Assembly (NCBI RefSeq): GCF_039523335.1
Contig: NZ_BAAAFC010000001.1
Span: forward strand, 1,364,001 to 1,428,000
Origin: Marinobacter szutsaonensis
Lineage (GTDB): Bacteria > Pseudomonadota > Gammaproteobacteria > Pseudomonadales > Oleiphilaceae
Length of the DNA: 64,000 bases
Direction: 5' to 3'
The notes under the pieces are model-generated. The model worked only from the letters and a program-made list of their open reading frames with translations. It was not told the origin of the DNA and ran no database searches. Positions 18,095 to 26,012 of the stretch are shown piece by piece. Every line of letters starts with the position of its first letter. Position 1 is the stretch's first letter. Position numbers and translations under genes: made by a program.

Positions 18095-19990
18095 TCAGGC
18101 CTTCTCAACAATCATGCGACCACCCATCTCCATATGCAGCGCATGACAGAACCAGTTGCAGTAGTACCAGTACACACCCGGCTTACCAGCGGTAAAGGTC
18201 ACAGACGAAGTCTGCTGCGGACTGATCTCCATGCTCACACCATGGTTCACCATACAGAAACCATGGGTCACATCCTCGATGGTGTCCTGGTTGGACACAT
18301 ACACCGTGACCTCATCCCCTTCCTTGACCTTGAACTCGGTCATACCGTACTGCGGCGCAACAGAGGTCATGTAAACACGCACCTTATTGCCGTCACGGAT
18401 CACCTTGTTATCGGCCTCCAGGGTCACGCCATCCTTCTTCGCCTGCTCAACCGCAGAGGCAAAATAAGGATCATCACGATCGTAGATCTTCTTGGTCTTG
18501 ATCTGGTCACGACGCACCAGAATACAATCGTGTGGCTCCGCGTAGGTAGGGCCATCATGGACCAGCTTCATCTCCTCACCGGAAATGTCGATCAGCTGAT
18601 CGTTCTCCGGATGCAGCGGGCCCACCGGCAGGAAGCGGTCCTTGGAGAACTTGGACAGAACCACCAGCCACTTGCCATCGGCATCCCGGGACTCGGTCAG
18701 GGATGCGTGGTTGTGGCCCGGCTGATAGTGCACGTCCAGCTTCTGGCGGATGTAATTCACATCCTCGCCATTGTAGTGCTTGATGGCATCGGCAATGTTC
18801 CACTTGCACACCTGGCTATCGATGAACAGCGTGGTGTAGGCGTTGCCGCGACCATCGTAAGTGGTATGCAGCGGACCAAGGCCCAGTTCCGGCTCGGCAA
18901 CAATGGTGTCACGCAGCTCGATCTTGTTGTCAAACAGGTCATCCAGCTTGTCGATGGCAATAACCGAGCAGGTCGGGGACAGCTTGCCGTTGGCGATGAA
19001 GTACTTACCATCCGGAGAGGTGTTCAGACCGTGCGGGTTCTTCGGAACCGGAATGTAGCGGGTCAACTCGGAGTCGCCGCGGCCGTCCACCACCGGCACC
19101 TTGGAATCGCCGATGGTCTTGAAGTTACCTGCTTTTAACGCAGCTTCGATGCGCTCGACATTGAATACGACAACCCAGTCGCGGTCGTTGCGCATGGTGC
19201 CGGCCAGATCCACAGCTTTCTCGGAGTTGTAGCAGGTGGAGGCAGCATACTTGCCGGTGTAGTCGGCATCGGTGTTATCCAGGTTGCCGTCCACGATTAC
19301 CTGCCAGGCCACTTCCATGGTGTCCGCATCAATGGCGTTGAACATGGTGTAGCTGTTTTCCAGGCTGAACTCGCTGCCGTCGTTCGGCTGCGGGATCACA
19401 AACTCGGCGTTGCAGAAAACGTACTTGGTACGGGGCACTTTCTGCAGACGCAGACCGTGGATCGCCTGCACATTCGGGATGTGGGTGATCTTGTCCGTCT
19501 TCATGATATCCAGACGGATCCGCGCTACCCGGGTGTTGGCCTTGTCGTTGATGAACAGGTACTTGCCATCGTAACGACCGTCGGTCATGGAAATATGCGG
19601 ATGGTGGCAGTCGCCGTTCAGGAACTGCTGGTCGCCGCCGAGGATTTCCTTACTCTCGTTGGTGATACCCCAGCCAGTGGCCGAGTCCACGTTGAAAACC
19701 GGGATTCGCATCAGTTCGCGCATGGACGGCACGCCCAACACGCGCACCTCGCCCTGGTGACCACCGCTCCAGAAACCGTAGTATTCATCCAGTTCACCGG
19801 GATGGACCACAGCCTTGTTGCGAGCCTCCTTGGCGGCGGCGGCAAAGGACTCACGGCTCATCACCGCAGTGCCGAGACCGGTGGCACCGGCAACACCGGC
19901 CAGTGCCGCAGCGCCCATAAACCGGCGGCGGCTCTGGCCGCTTTCCGGAAGCTCCGGCGTATCCTTGGTCAGATCATCTCTTCTCTTCAT
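18095..19990 (-). CDS. nosZ: Nitrous-oxide reductase
   Basis: A 631-residue periplasmic copper enzyme that reduces N2O to N2. The twin-arginine signal is SRRRFMGAAALAGVAG (from about residue 20), marking the Tat-exported clade I type. An N-terminal seven-bladed propeller holds the CuZ histidines (for example DCHHPHIS, GHNHAS). The C-terminal cupredoxin carries CuA ligands in GFCMVNHG and CNWFCHALHMEMGG. ATG 19990 has GGAG upstream and is preferred to the in-frame TTG at 19999. It lies 65 bp after nosR in the same operon. Confidence 0.96.
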   Translation of the reverse strand: MKRRDDLTKDTPELPESGQSRRRFMGAAALAGVAGATGLGTAVMSRESFAAAAKEARNKAVVHPGELDEYYGFWSGGHQGEVRVLGVPSMRELMRIPVFNVDSATGWGITNESKEILGGDQQFLNGDCHHPHISMTDGRYDGKYLFINDKANTRVARIRLDIMKTDKITHIPNVQAIHGLRLQKVPRTKYVFCNAEFVIPQPNDGSEFSLENSYTMFNAIDADTMEVAWQVIVDGNLDNTDADYTGKYAASTCYNSEKAVDLAGTMRNDRDWVVVFNVERIEAALKAGNFKTIGDSKVPVVDGRGDSELTRYIPVPKNPHGLNTSPDGKYFIANGKLSPTCSVIAIDKLDDLFDNKIELRDTIVAEPELGLGPLHTTYDGRGNAYTTLFIDSQVCKWNIADAIKHYNGEDVNYIRQKLDVHYQPGHNHASLTESRDADGKWLVVLSKFSKDRFLPVGPLHPENDQLIDISGEEMKLVHDGPTYAEPHDCILVRRDQIKTKKIYDRDDPYFASAVEQAKKDGVTLEADNKVIRDGNKVRVYMTSVAPQYGMTEFKVKEGDEVTVYVSNQDTIEDVTHGFCMVNHGVSMEISPQQTSSVTFTAGKPGVYWYYCNWFCHALHMEMGGRMIVEKA

Positions 19991-20055
19991 AACATCCAAC
20001 TCCGTTATTGGTTATGGCGGTTTTTGCTTCTCATGCTTTCTTTTTTGGGAACTAC

Positions 20056-22218
20056 TCAGGACACCTGAACCACGGGGATCTCCTCCGGGTGGCCCGGTGC
20101 ATTTTGGCCACGGCGCTTACCTCGACGCTTGACGATCAGCGGCGGGCACTTGTGGTCATCGAAATAGGTCATCTGGCAATCCAGGCAGTAGTGGCATTCC
20201 ATGTAGTTGATGTGCCCGTCCGGATGGATCGCCTGGACCTCACACTCGTGGTCACACAACCGACAGGGGTTGCCGCATTCTTTCCGGCGCTTGAGCCAGT
20301 CGAACACCCGGAGCTTGGTAGGCAGGGCCAGGGCCGCACCCAGTGGACACATGTAGCGACAGAAAACCTTGCGAGTGAACAGGTTGACCACCAGCAACAG
20401 CACCGCATAGGTCACAAACGGCCAGCTCCGGTCGAATTTGAGCGTGATGGCGGTCTTGAAGGGCTCCACCTCGGCCAGTTTTTCTGCGGTGGCCATGGAC
20501 TCCAGGGACACGCCAAACAGCACCAGCAAGATGATGTACTTGATGGCCCACAGCCGCTCATGCAAGGCGAACGGCACGGTGTACTGGGGCACCTTGAGCT
20601 TGCGGGCAATTTCGTTGAGCAGTTCCTGCAGCGCCCCGAACGGACACAGCCAACCGCAATAGACCGCCCGCCCCCATAGCAGGATGATGCCGGCGACAAC
20701 AGCCCAGAGAATGAAAATGACCGGATCGATCAGGAAGGTCTTCCAGCTGAAACCACTGATCAGGCTGTTCACGAAGGTCAGCACGTTCACGATGGACAGC
20801 TGCCCGAGGGCATACCAGCCGATAAAGAACAGGGTATAGGTCAGGAACGCATGGCGGATCCAGCGCATCATCTTCGGCTTCTGTACCAGCCAGTCCTGGA
20901 AGAACAGGATGAACAGCAGGACACCGATACCCAGGGCCAGCACAATGATCTGGAACTCCTTCTGGTACCACACCTGGACCCACATGGGCTGGGACTCCAG
21001 CCACTCTTCCTCGGTGACGACCGGCTCCGGACGGGTGTAGTACTGGTCCGGCAGCTGGTATTCGAGGGGGAATACCTGGAACTCGCTGTCCAGCGGACCG
21101 GTCTGGCGCTTCACGGTCAGTTCGAGGGTCCAGGGCGTGCCCGGATCGAAGTTGTACTGCTGGCGAATGATGAAGATCGCCATCTCGGAGAATTCGGGCA
21201 TGCCTTCGGCGTAGACATCGCTCAGCCGGTAGTAATCGAGGTCCCGGAAATTGAAGGTGTCACCGAACTGGCGAATCTGGATGCGGTCGAAGATGCCTCC
21301 GCGCACGTAGCCGGAGCCCTTGAAGGAGTATCTACCATTGGCCATCACGGCAATGGCGTGCTCGCCGGGCTTCAGCTCGGAAGTCAACCACTGGTACTGG
21401 CTTTCACCCAACAGATTGCGGCCGATGGTCGGCGCATCCAGGTAAGCGGTGTACAGGTCGATCAGAGGCCTGTCCCGCTGCCCCTTGCGAGCCGCATTCA
21501 CGCCTTCGGCCGGGGTACCCTTGAAGGAGTCGTCCACCTGCCCCCTGGTGAGCAGCAGCCGGCGGATGGAGCCGTCACCGGTCAGTTCAGTCCAGCTTTT
21601 CTGTTCGAAGGCCTCTTTATCGACTGTAGCCATCGGCGGACGCGACTTTTCACCGCCTTCCACCAAACCCAGCTCGACACCGACGCGGTGGGCGGTGCGC
21701 ATGATGACTTCATTAATCACCATGACCGTGACGGTAGCGCCGGACAGGCCATCCACGGCAACTTTGCGCTCGTTGGAAGTGCCACCCACGGTAACCCGCT
21801 GATCGGCCTTGAGACCCGTGTACTGATCGGTAAAGACGTGTAGTTTGCTCTCCGGAATGCCCACCAGCAGGATGGGCTCGTCATGGTGGATGACCTTGGC
21901 GGCGAGGATGGTGCCTTCGGTGTCGAGCACCACCATGGCGTTGACCGGCTTGCCGGAATAGGCAGGGGTCTGCACGAAATCCAGGGACTGGTAGGCGTAG
22001 CCCTTCAGTTCGTCCCCGGCATAGAGTTCCTGAATGGCGCGATTGCCTTCTCTCGGCACCAGTTCGGTCACCGAGGGCAACGCCTGCTCGATAACCTGCC
22101 GGCCCGCCACGGGCTCGTACTGGTCCACGGGCATGGCCAGAACGGCAGTGCAGACAAGGGTAAAGAGAAATACTGCAAAGCTTCGAACCGCTAAGCCCAC
22201 GAGAGCCCCCATATCCAT
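20056..22218 (-). CDS. nosR: NosR, N2O reductase expression and electron-transfer protein
   Basis: A 720-residue membrane flavoprotein needed for nosZ expression and activity. After an N-terminal signal or membrane segment come a periplasmic FMN-binding domain (DGLSGATVTVMVINEVI holds the FMN-attachment threonine motif), several membrane helices, cytoplasmic CxxxCP motifs (CGWLCPFG, CRYMCPLG) and two ferredoxin-type clusters (CGNPCRLCDHEC, CHYCLDCQ). ATG 22218 is the best start; ATG 22212 is possible. It is the first gene of nosRZDFYL. Its upstream region has a perfect ATCAA half-site (part of AATCAACC on the minus strand) but no full Fnr/Dnr palindrome that I can see. Confidence 0.94.
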   Translation of the reverse strand: MDMGALVGLAVRSFAVFLFTLVCTAVLAMPVDQYEPVAGRQVIEQALPSVTELVPREGNRAIQELYAGDELKGYAYQSLDFVQTPAYSGKPVNAMVVLDTEGTILAAKVIHHDEPILLVGIPESKLHVFTDQYTGLKADQRVTVGGTSNERKVAVDGLSGATVTVMVINEVIMRTAHRVGVELGLVEGGEKSRPPMATVDKEAFEQKSWTELTGDGSIRRLLLTRGQVDDSFKGTPAEGVNAARKGQRDRPLIDLYTAYLDAPTIGRNLLGESQYQWLTSELKPGEHAIAVMANGRYSFKGSGYVRGGIFDRIQIRQFGDTFNFRDLDYYRLSDVYAEGMPEFSEMAIFIIRQQYNFDPGTPWTLELTVKRQTGPLDSEFQVFPLEYQLPDQYYTRPEPVVTEEEWLESQPMWVQVWYQKEFQIIVLALGIGVLLFILFFQDWLVQKPKMMRWIRHAFLTYTLFFIGWYALGQLSIVNVLTFVNSLISGFSWKTFLIDPVIFILWAVVAGIILLWGRAVYCGWLCPFGALQELLNEIARKLKVPQYTVPFALHERLWAIKYIILLVLFGVSLESMATAEKLAEVEPFKTAITLKFDRSWPFVTYAVLLLVVNLFTRKVFCRYMCPLGAALALPTKLRVFDWLKRRKECGNPCRLCDHECEVQAIHPDGHINYMECHYCLDCQMTYFDDHKCPPLIVKRRGKRRGQNAPGHPEEIPVVQVS

Positions 22219-22276
22219 AGGTATATCAAAAGCTTGGTTGATTACTGATGGAAAGCAAATACCTCTGATTGAATAC

Positions 22277-22299
22277 ACCCGTGGGCGAGGCCCGCGGGT
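22277..22299. terminator. GC-rich hairpin after the 22307 gene
   Basis: The arms ACCCGTGGGC and GCCCGCGGGT pair over ten bases with one G-U position and a GAG loop. It lies eight bases past the stop of the minus-strand gene ending at 22307 and about 60 bp before nosR. No strong T tract follows, so termination may be partial. Confidence 0.55.
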
Positions 22300-22306
22300 G
22301 CAGGGA

Positions 22307-22708
22307 TCAGCCCAGGTCGATTGCTTCGCCCTGGCCGTTCAGAGGCAGGTAGTTTCCGATGTGCCCCATGCGGATGCCCTCTACCATCATGGTCAGGGGC
22401 TGCTGGGCCTCATCACTGGAAGGGGCGATACCTCCGCGACCGGACATGGCAGCTACGAACACCATGTCCCAGGGCTGGCCGGTGGCTTGTGATTCCTGCG
22501 CCAGCACGTTGAAGTCGGGGGCTTCGTCAGGGGTTTTATCAACGCAGATAACGGGGGTCAGTGCGCCGCCCTCACCGCGCTCGAACGCGGCTTTTTCTTC
22601 CGCAGAGGCGTCATCCGGCAGCTCCGCGCGGCAGAAGACGAACAACAGGCGTTGGGGTTCGGCCTGTTCACGGGTGGCCTGGATGAGATCCTGGTAGTTG
22701 CTGATCAT
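22307..22708 (-). CDS. Conserved protein of unknown function
   Basis: A 133-residue soluble acidic protein beginning MISNYQDLIQATREQAEPQRLLFVFCRAELP in part, with KAAFERGEGGALTPVICVDK and a VFVAAMSGRGG segment. I recall similar short proteins in Pseudomonas databases labelled ribonucleotide reductase subunit alpha, but no reductase catalytic motif is visible, so that label is doubtful. ATG 22708 has AAGGA upstream. It lies between nosR and the DGC-domain gene, with a 12-base C tract (minus strand) in the 42-bp leader. The location suggests a role in, or co-regulation with, denitrification (inference). Confidence 0.65.
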   Translation of the reverse strand: MISNYQDLIQATREQAEPQRLLFVFCRAELPDDASAEEKAAFERGEGGALTPVICVDKTPDEAPDFNVLAQESQATGQPWDMVFVAAMSGRGGIAPSSDEAQQPLTMMVEGIRMGHIGNYLPLNGQGEAIDLG

Positions 22709-22728
22709 GGGTGTTCCTTGAAACAAAA

Positions 22729-22740
22729 GGGGGGGGGGGG
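22729..22740. repeat. Homopolymeric G12 tract
   Basis: Twelve consecutive G on the plus strand (C12 on the minus strand) lie 21-32 bases upstream of the ATG of the minus-strand gene starting at 22708. Such tracts can change length by slipped-strand mispairing and so alter promoter or leader function. The length may also be a sequencing artefact. Confidence 0.8.
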
Positions 22741-22750
22741 CCGCCGGGAC

Positions 22751-23137
22751 TTACGCCTGGCGGGCAATCAGTCGTTCGCCGAGCGAAAGGCTGCGAACTT
22801 CATCGCAGACTTCCTCGACCGCCTCGTCACCGTAACTCTGACCGTAGTGTTTCTTGAAGCCGAATTCGTACAGGCGAACGTGTTCATCCGGTTCCACACC
22901 GACGTTTTCCAGGCAGGCACGGGCACAATGCAGGGGGCAGCCGTCGATCACGGTGATCGGGCGGCCGGACTGGGCGGTTTTCACCAGTGCCGGCACTTTG
23001 CCACCAACCCCGGAGATGCAGGACATCTCGAAGCTGCCTTCGTGGTCCAGGCGGACCGCCGCGTTGTTGGCTAGCTGCGCCACGTCGGAGCAGCCGGAGC
23101 AGGAATAGATCAGCGGGCGTTGCTTTCTCGGTTTCAC
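22751..23137 (-). CDS. DGC-domain putative zinc-binding protein
   Basis: A 128-residue protein with cysteine motifs SCSGCSDVAQLANNAA, MSCISGVGG and VIDGCPLHCARACLE, matching the DGC-type putative metal-binding family. Function is unknown; similar genes often sit near anaerobic regulators. The start is GTG 23137, supported by AGGAGG five bases upstream; the ATG four bases further upstream is in another frame. It is 42 bp downstream of the Dnr-like regulator on the same strand, so co-transcription is likely. Confidence 0.78.
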   Translation of the reverse strand: MKPRKQRPLIYSCSGCSDVAQLANNAAVRLDHEGSFEMSCISGVGGKVPALVKTAQSGRPITVIDGCPLHCARACLENVGVEPDEHVRLYEFGFKKHYGQSYGDEAVEEVCDEVRSLSLGERLIARQA

Positions 23138-23179
23138 ACATCCTCCTCTGAAAGAGCCTGGAGGCTTCAGGGCAATGAA

Positions 23180-23929
23180 TTACTGGCTGATTTCAATCAG
23201 GCGCTGGGGATCGGAGATAAACAGTTTGCTCCGGTTTACCCGTACCAGGCCGTTGGATTTCAGGTCAGCCAGGATCCGGGAGAAGGTCTCCGGCTGCATG
23301 GCCAGGCGTGATGCCACCAGGCATTTGGGCAACGGCAGTTCCACTTCCCCGCCCTGCGCGGTGCCGTTGGGCAGCAGGTCGATCAGGTAGCGGATCAGGC
23401 GGTCCCGGGCATTCTGGACGGTCATGATTTCCAGGTCGTGGAAGCGGGTGACGGCGCGCTTGGCGTAGTGGCTCAGGGCGGCCTGGGCGTACTCGGGATT
23501 CTGGTCCAGCAGCTCACGGTAGGCTTTGACCGGGATCATCACCACTTCGCTGGATTTCAGGGCCTCGGCGTAGCAGGCATACCGGGGTGGATCGGCGTAG
23601 ATCATGACTTCGGCGAAGCAGTCGCCCGGTGCGATGCTGTCGAGGGTGCGGTCGATGCCGGAGGAATCCAGGCGATACAGGCGCAGGCGGCCGGAGATCA
23701 CGAAGAAGAAGTGGTGTGCCGGCATGTCCTGGCGGTACAGCAGCTGGTGGTGGCCGAGGCGGAGGCGACGGGATTGCTGGATGAGGCTTTCGAGGTCCCG
23801 GGGCCGGAGGTTGCGGAACAGCGCGTGGCTGCGCAGGTCCTCGAGGCCATCTTCGTCGCCAAAGGGTTTGTTGACGGCCACGAGGACGGGTTTGCGGTAG
23901 CGGGTGTCGGCTGATTGCATCAGTGCCAT
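23180..23929 (-). CDS. dnr: Crp/Fnr-family regulator, Dnr-type
   Basis: A 249-residue regulator with a cyclic-nucleotide-type beta-barrel (about 30-140) and a C-terminal helix-turn-helix. The recognition helix contains ETFSR, the E-xx-SR pattern that reads TTGAT-N4-ATCAA half-sites. There is no N-terminal Fe-S cysteine cluster, which excludes Fnr/Anr and favours the haem-dependent, NO-responsive Dnr type. ATG 23929 is preferred (AGGGGG upstream); ATG 23953 is possible. Its promoter carries an Fnr-like box and a NarL-type heptamer, which fits a cascade from Anr and NarXL to Dnr and then nos and other denitrification genes. Confidence 0.82.
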   Translation of the reverse strand: MALMQSADTRYRKPVLVAVNKPFGDEDGLEDLRSHALFRNLRPRDLESLIQQSRRLRLGHHQLLYRQDMPAHHFFFVISGRLRLYRLDSSGIDRTLDSIAPGDCFAEVMIYADPPRYACYAEALKSSEVVMIPVKAYRELLDQNPEYAQAALSHYAKRAVTRFHDLEIMTVQNARDRLIRYLIDLLPNGTAQGGEVELPLPKCLVASRLAMQPETFSRILADLKSNGLVRVNRSKLFISDPQRLIEISQ

Positions 23930-24012
23930 TGGTGTTTCCCCCTGCATATACATGCATTCAAAATCTTGTTTTAAATAGTAGATGCAAACTGGTTGAAAAT
24001 CGCTCCCCCGAT

Positions 24013-24056
24013 AGGGGTATTCGGGTGGTTATTCCTGAGTAATTGACTTAACTCAA
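24013..24056 (-). promoter_or_regulatory. NarL heptamer and Fnr/Anr-like box upstream of dnr
   Basis: TTGAC-TTAA-CTCAA (24043-24056) resembles the Fnr/Anr site TTGAT-N4-ATCAA. On the minus strand TACCCCT (24013-24019) fits the NarL heptamer TACYNMT. Both lie 84-127 bp upstream of the dnr start. The same TTGAC-N4-CTCAA form recurs in the narK-narX promoter region. Confidence 0.55.
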
Positions 24057-24167
24057 TAATTAGTTTTGCTATCTACTTAAGTGAAATTGGGGCGCAGACT
24101 GGATGGAAATTTCTTCCCAAAACGCGTTGCGTCGGCACATCCATCGGCCCTCGAAAACTGGTGCACA

Positions 24168-24278
24168 GCCTGGCGGAGACCCCCTGTCCAAAACACGCTC
24201 CTTCGGCACGTCCCTGTGACGCTTGGGCTCCGCCATCCATGGCTCCGCACAGTTTTGGACAGGGGGTCTCCGCCAGGC
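24168..24278. repeat. Inverted-arm structured repeat, copy 2 (after ppiC)
   Basis: Perfect 27-bp inverted arms (24168-24194 and 24252-24278) enclose a 57-nt core (24195-24251). On the minus strand the core matches copy 1 at 55/57 positions. The arms keep TCCAAAAC/GTTTTGGA and a GGAGAC block but differ elsewhere, with pairing kept. The element begins 24 bp beyond the ppiC stop, where it may form the 3' end of the nar transcript. It lies in the 372-bp gene-free stretch 23930-24301; the rest is the dnr promoter region, and I see no gene there. Confidence 0.9.
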
Positions 24279-24301
24279 TCCAGTGTTCGGGGGTGTGGCC
24301 T

Positions 24302-25108
24302 TTACTGCATCAGCGGAGAGTCTGGCAGCTCCAGATCAACGCCTTCTACACCGGTCTCAGCAGCCAGAACCTGCAAGTACTGCCGGAACGCCCTTCTGGT
24401 CACGCTTTCGCTCAGGTACTGACGGATCTGGGGTTTCACGTGCTCGTAGGGCAGTTGCTCGCCGTCGATGCGCTGGTCGACGCGGACGATGTGCCAACCG
24501 TAGCGGGTTTCGATCAGTTCCGGGTTCAGGCCTTCCTGGAGGCTGAGGACCGGGCGTTCGAATTCTTCCACGGTCTGGCCTTTGCTGATCTGGCCGAGGC
24601 TGCCGCCCTGGTGGCGGGATTCGCAGGCGGAGTACTGTTTGGCCAGTTCGGCGAACTGGGAGCGGCCATCCAGGAGGGCTGACAACAGTTGGCGGCCGGC
24701 CTCTTCCTGGCGGATGCGTTCCTGGACGTCGTCCGGGGCAGCGGCCAGGAGGATGTGGCTGACGGCCATCAGTGTCGGGCTGCGGAAGCGGGCCGGGTTG
24801 GCGGCGTAGAAGCGTTCGCAGTCGTCCTCGGTGGGGTCCGGAACATTGAGTTCCAGCTCCAGGACGCGGGCGATGCGGTCTTCTTCGTCAGCGATGTCGT
24901 CCAGCTTCAGGAGCGCGGCCTGTTGCAGGAGCAGTTGACGAATAACGAGGCCTTTGGCGGCTTCGTGCCAGGCCTCTGCCACTTCTTCCGCCGGGTGGTG
25001 TTGCATTTCCCGGGCGATGTCGTCTTCCGGAATCAGCGTTTCACCCACGTAAACCGGCGGGAACTGGTTTCTGGGCTTGTCGGCTTCGCCAGTGGGGATC
25101 AGTTGCAT
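24302..25108 (-). CDS. PpiC-type peptidyl-prolyl isomerase of the nar operon
   Basis: A 268-residue parvulin-type isomerase (NifM/PpiC-like) with an N-terminal helical region and a PPIase domain: VSHILLA, FAELAKQYSACESRHQGGSLGQISKGQ, FERPVLSLQEG and TRYGWHIVRVD. No signal peptide is evident, so it probably acts in the cytoplasm. In Pseudomonas an equivalent gene follows narI, and assistance in nitrate reductase maturation is the usual suggestion. ATG 25108 has GAGG upstream; the longer frame runs into the hairpin repeats. It is separated from narI by a 204-bp gap holding three hairpin repeats. Confidence 0.85.
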   Translation of the reverse strand: MQLIPTGEADKPRNQFPPVYVGETLIPEDDIAREMQHHPAEEVAEAWHEAAKGLVIRQLLLQQAALLKLDDIADEEDRIARVLELELNVPDPTEDDCERFYAANPARFRSPTLMAVSHILLAAAPDDVQERIRQEEAGRQLLSALLDGRSQFAELAKQYSACESRHQGGSLGQISKGQTVEEFERPVLSLQEGLNPELIETRYGWHIVRVDQRIDGEQLPYEHVKPQIRQYLSESVTRRAFRQYLQVLAAETGVEGVDLELPDSPLMQ

Positions 25109-25138
25109 GGTGCTAACCTCGGTGGTGAACCTGAAACT

Positions 25139-25303
25139 GGGGTCAGAAGAAGGCTTTCTTCTGACCCCGTCTGCAAACGCGGGCTCAGGAGTTGGACCTG
25201 AACCTGGGGTCAGATGAAAGCCTTCATCTGACCCCGTCTTCACAAACAATCTCAGGGGCTGGGCCTCAACCCCGGGGTCTGATGAACGCTTTCATCTGAC
25301 CCC
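25139..25303. repeat. Tandem array of three GGGGTCAGA hairpins
   Basis: Three 30-bp hairpins lie at 25139-25168 (AGAAGAA arms), 25206-25235 (AGATGAA arms) and 25274-25303 (TCTGATGAA left arm), start to start 67 and 68 bp. The 37-38 bp linkers resemble each other (GTCT-, CTCAGG-, CCT-AAC), so the array is a degenerate tandem repeat of a unit of about 67 bp. It lies between narI and ppiC inside the nar transcription unit. Read through, it would encode the false peptide TGSDEGFHLTP. Confidence 0.9.
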
Positions 25304-25312
25304 TTTTTCATC

Positions 25313-25993
25313 TCAGGCCCGCTTACGCACCACCTGGTACTTCCGTCCGAAATACTCCACCGGCACGCTGAGCATGTGCACCAGCCGGGTGAACGGGAAC
25401 AGTACGAAGATGGTCAGGCCCAGGAAGATGTGGGTCTTGTAGATCCAGTTCACGTCCGCGATGTAGTCCGCTACGCCGCTGCCCTGCAGGGTGAAGATGC
25501 CCTGAGCCCAGGCGGAGAACTTGAGCATGGTGCTGCCATCCAGGTGGCCCATGGTGGGCAGGATGGTAAGCATGCCAAGGACCAGCTGGATCACCAGGAT
25601 GATGATGATCATGTTGTCAGCGAAGGTGCTGCTGGCCTGGACCCGCGGGTCGGTCATGCGACGGTATGCGAGCATGCCGCCACCGATGATGGCCATGATG
25701 CCAGCGATGCCGCCGACCACGATGGCCATGACCTGCTTCTGGCCCGGAGTGATGATCCACTCGTAGGCCCAGTGCGGGGTAAGCAGGCCCACCAGGTGGC
25801 CGAAGAAGATCACCAGTACGCCCACGTGGAACAACACGGAGGCCATGACCATGTTCTTCTTGCGCAGCATCTGGCTGGAGTGAGCCTTCCAGGTGAACTG
25901 GCCATGGTCATAGCGCGCCCAGGTACCGACAAACAGTACGATCAGGGCGATGTAGGGGTAGACCCCGAACAAGAGTGTATTGATATAGGACAT
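25313..25993 (-). CDS. narI: Respiratory nitrate reductase gamma subunit
   Basis: A 226-residue cytochrome b membrane subunit that oxidises quinol and passes electrons to NarH. About five membrane helices are visible, with histidine ligands for the two b haems in the SVLFHVGVLVIFFGHLVG segment and near the C-terminal helices (KTHIFLGL, TRLVHMLSV). ATG 25993 has AGGAGG upstream and matches the family start MSYINTLLFGVYPYIAL. It follows narJ by 19 bp. Confidence 0.95.
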   Translation of the reverse strand: MSYINTLLFGVYPYIALIVLFVGTWARYDHGQFTWKAHSSQMLRKKNMVMASVLFHVGVLVIFFGHLVGLLTPHWAYEWIITPGQKQVMAIVVGGIAGIMAIIGGGMLAYRRMTDPRVQASSTFADNMIIIILVIQLVLGMLTILPTMGHLDGSTMLKFSAWAQGIFTLQGSGVADYIADVNWIYKTHIFLGLTIFVLFPFTRLVHMLSVPVEYFGRKYQVVRKRA

Positions 25994-26012
25994 CGTCTTT
26001 TCCTCCTGCGCC

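Noticed and set aside
19991..19999. TTG start for nosZ three codons before the ATG
   Set aside because: ATG 19990 has a suitable GGAG upstream, and the extra residues add nothing.
22225..22242. ATCAA-N8-TTGAT near nosR as an Fnr/Dnr box
   Set aside because: The half-sites point outward and the spacing is wrong; a true box needs TTGAT-N4-ATCAA.
24081..24682. Plus-strand frames across the inverted-arm repeat near 24.2 kb
   Set aside because: They are made from the structured repeat and the complement of ppiC; the shared MAPHSF peptide simply reflects the repeated core.
25109..25249. N-terminal extension of ppiC through the hairpin array
   Set aside because: The extra residues (TGSDEGFHLTP type) derive from the repeat and recur in other false frames; ATG 25108 has a ribosome site and a sensible start.
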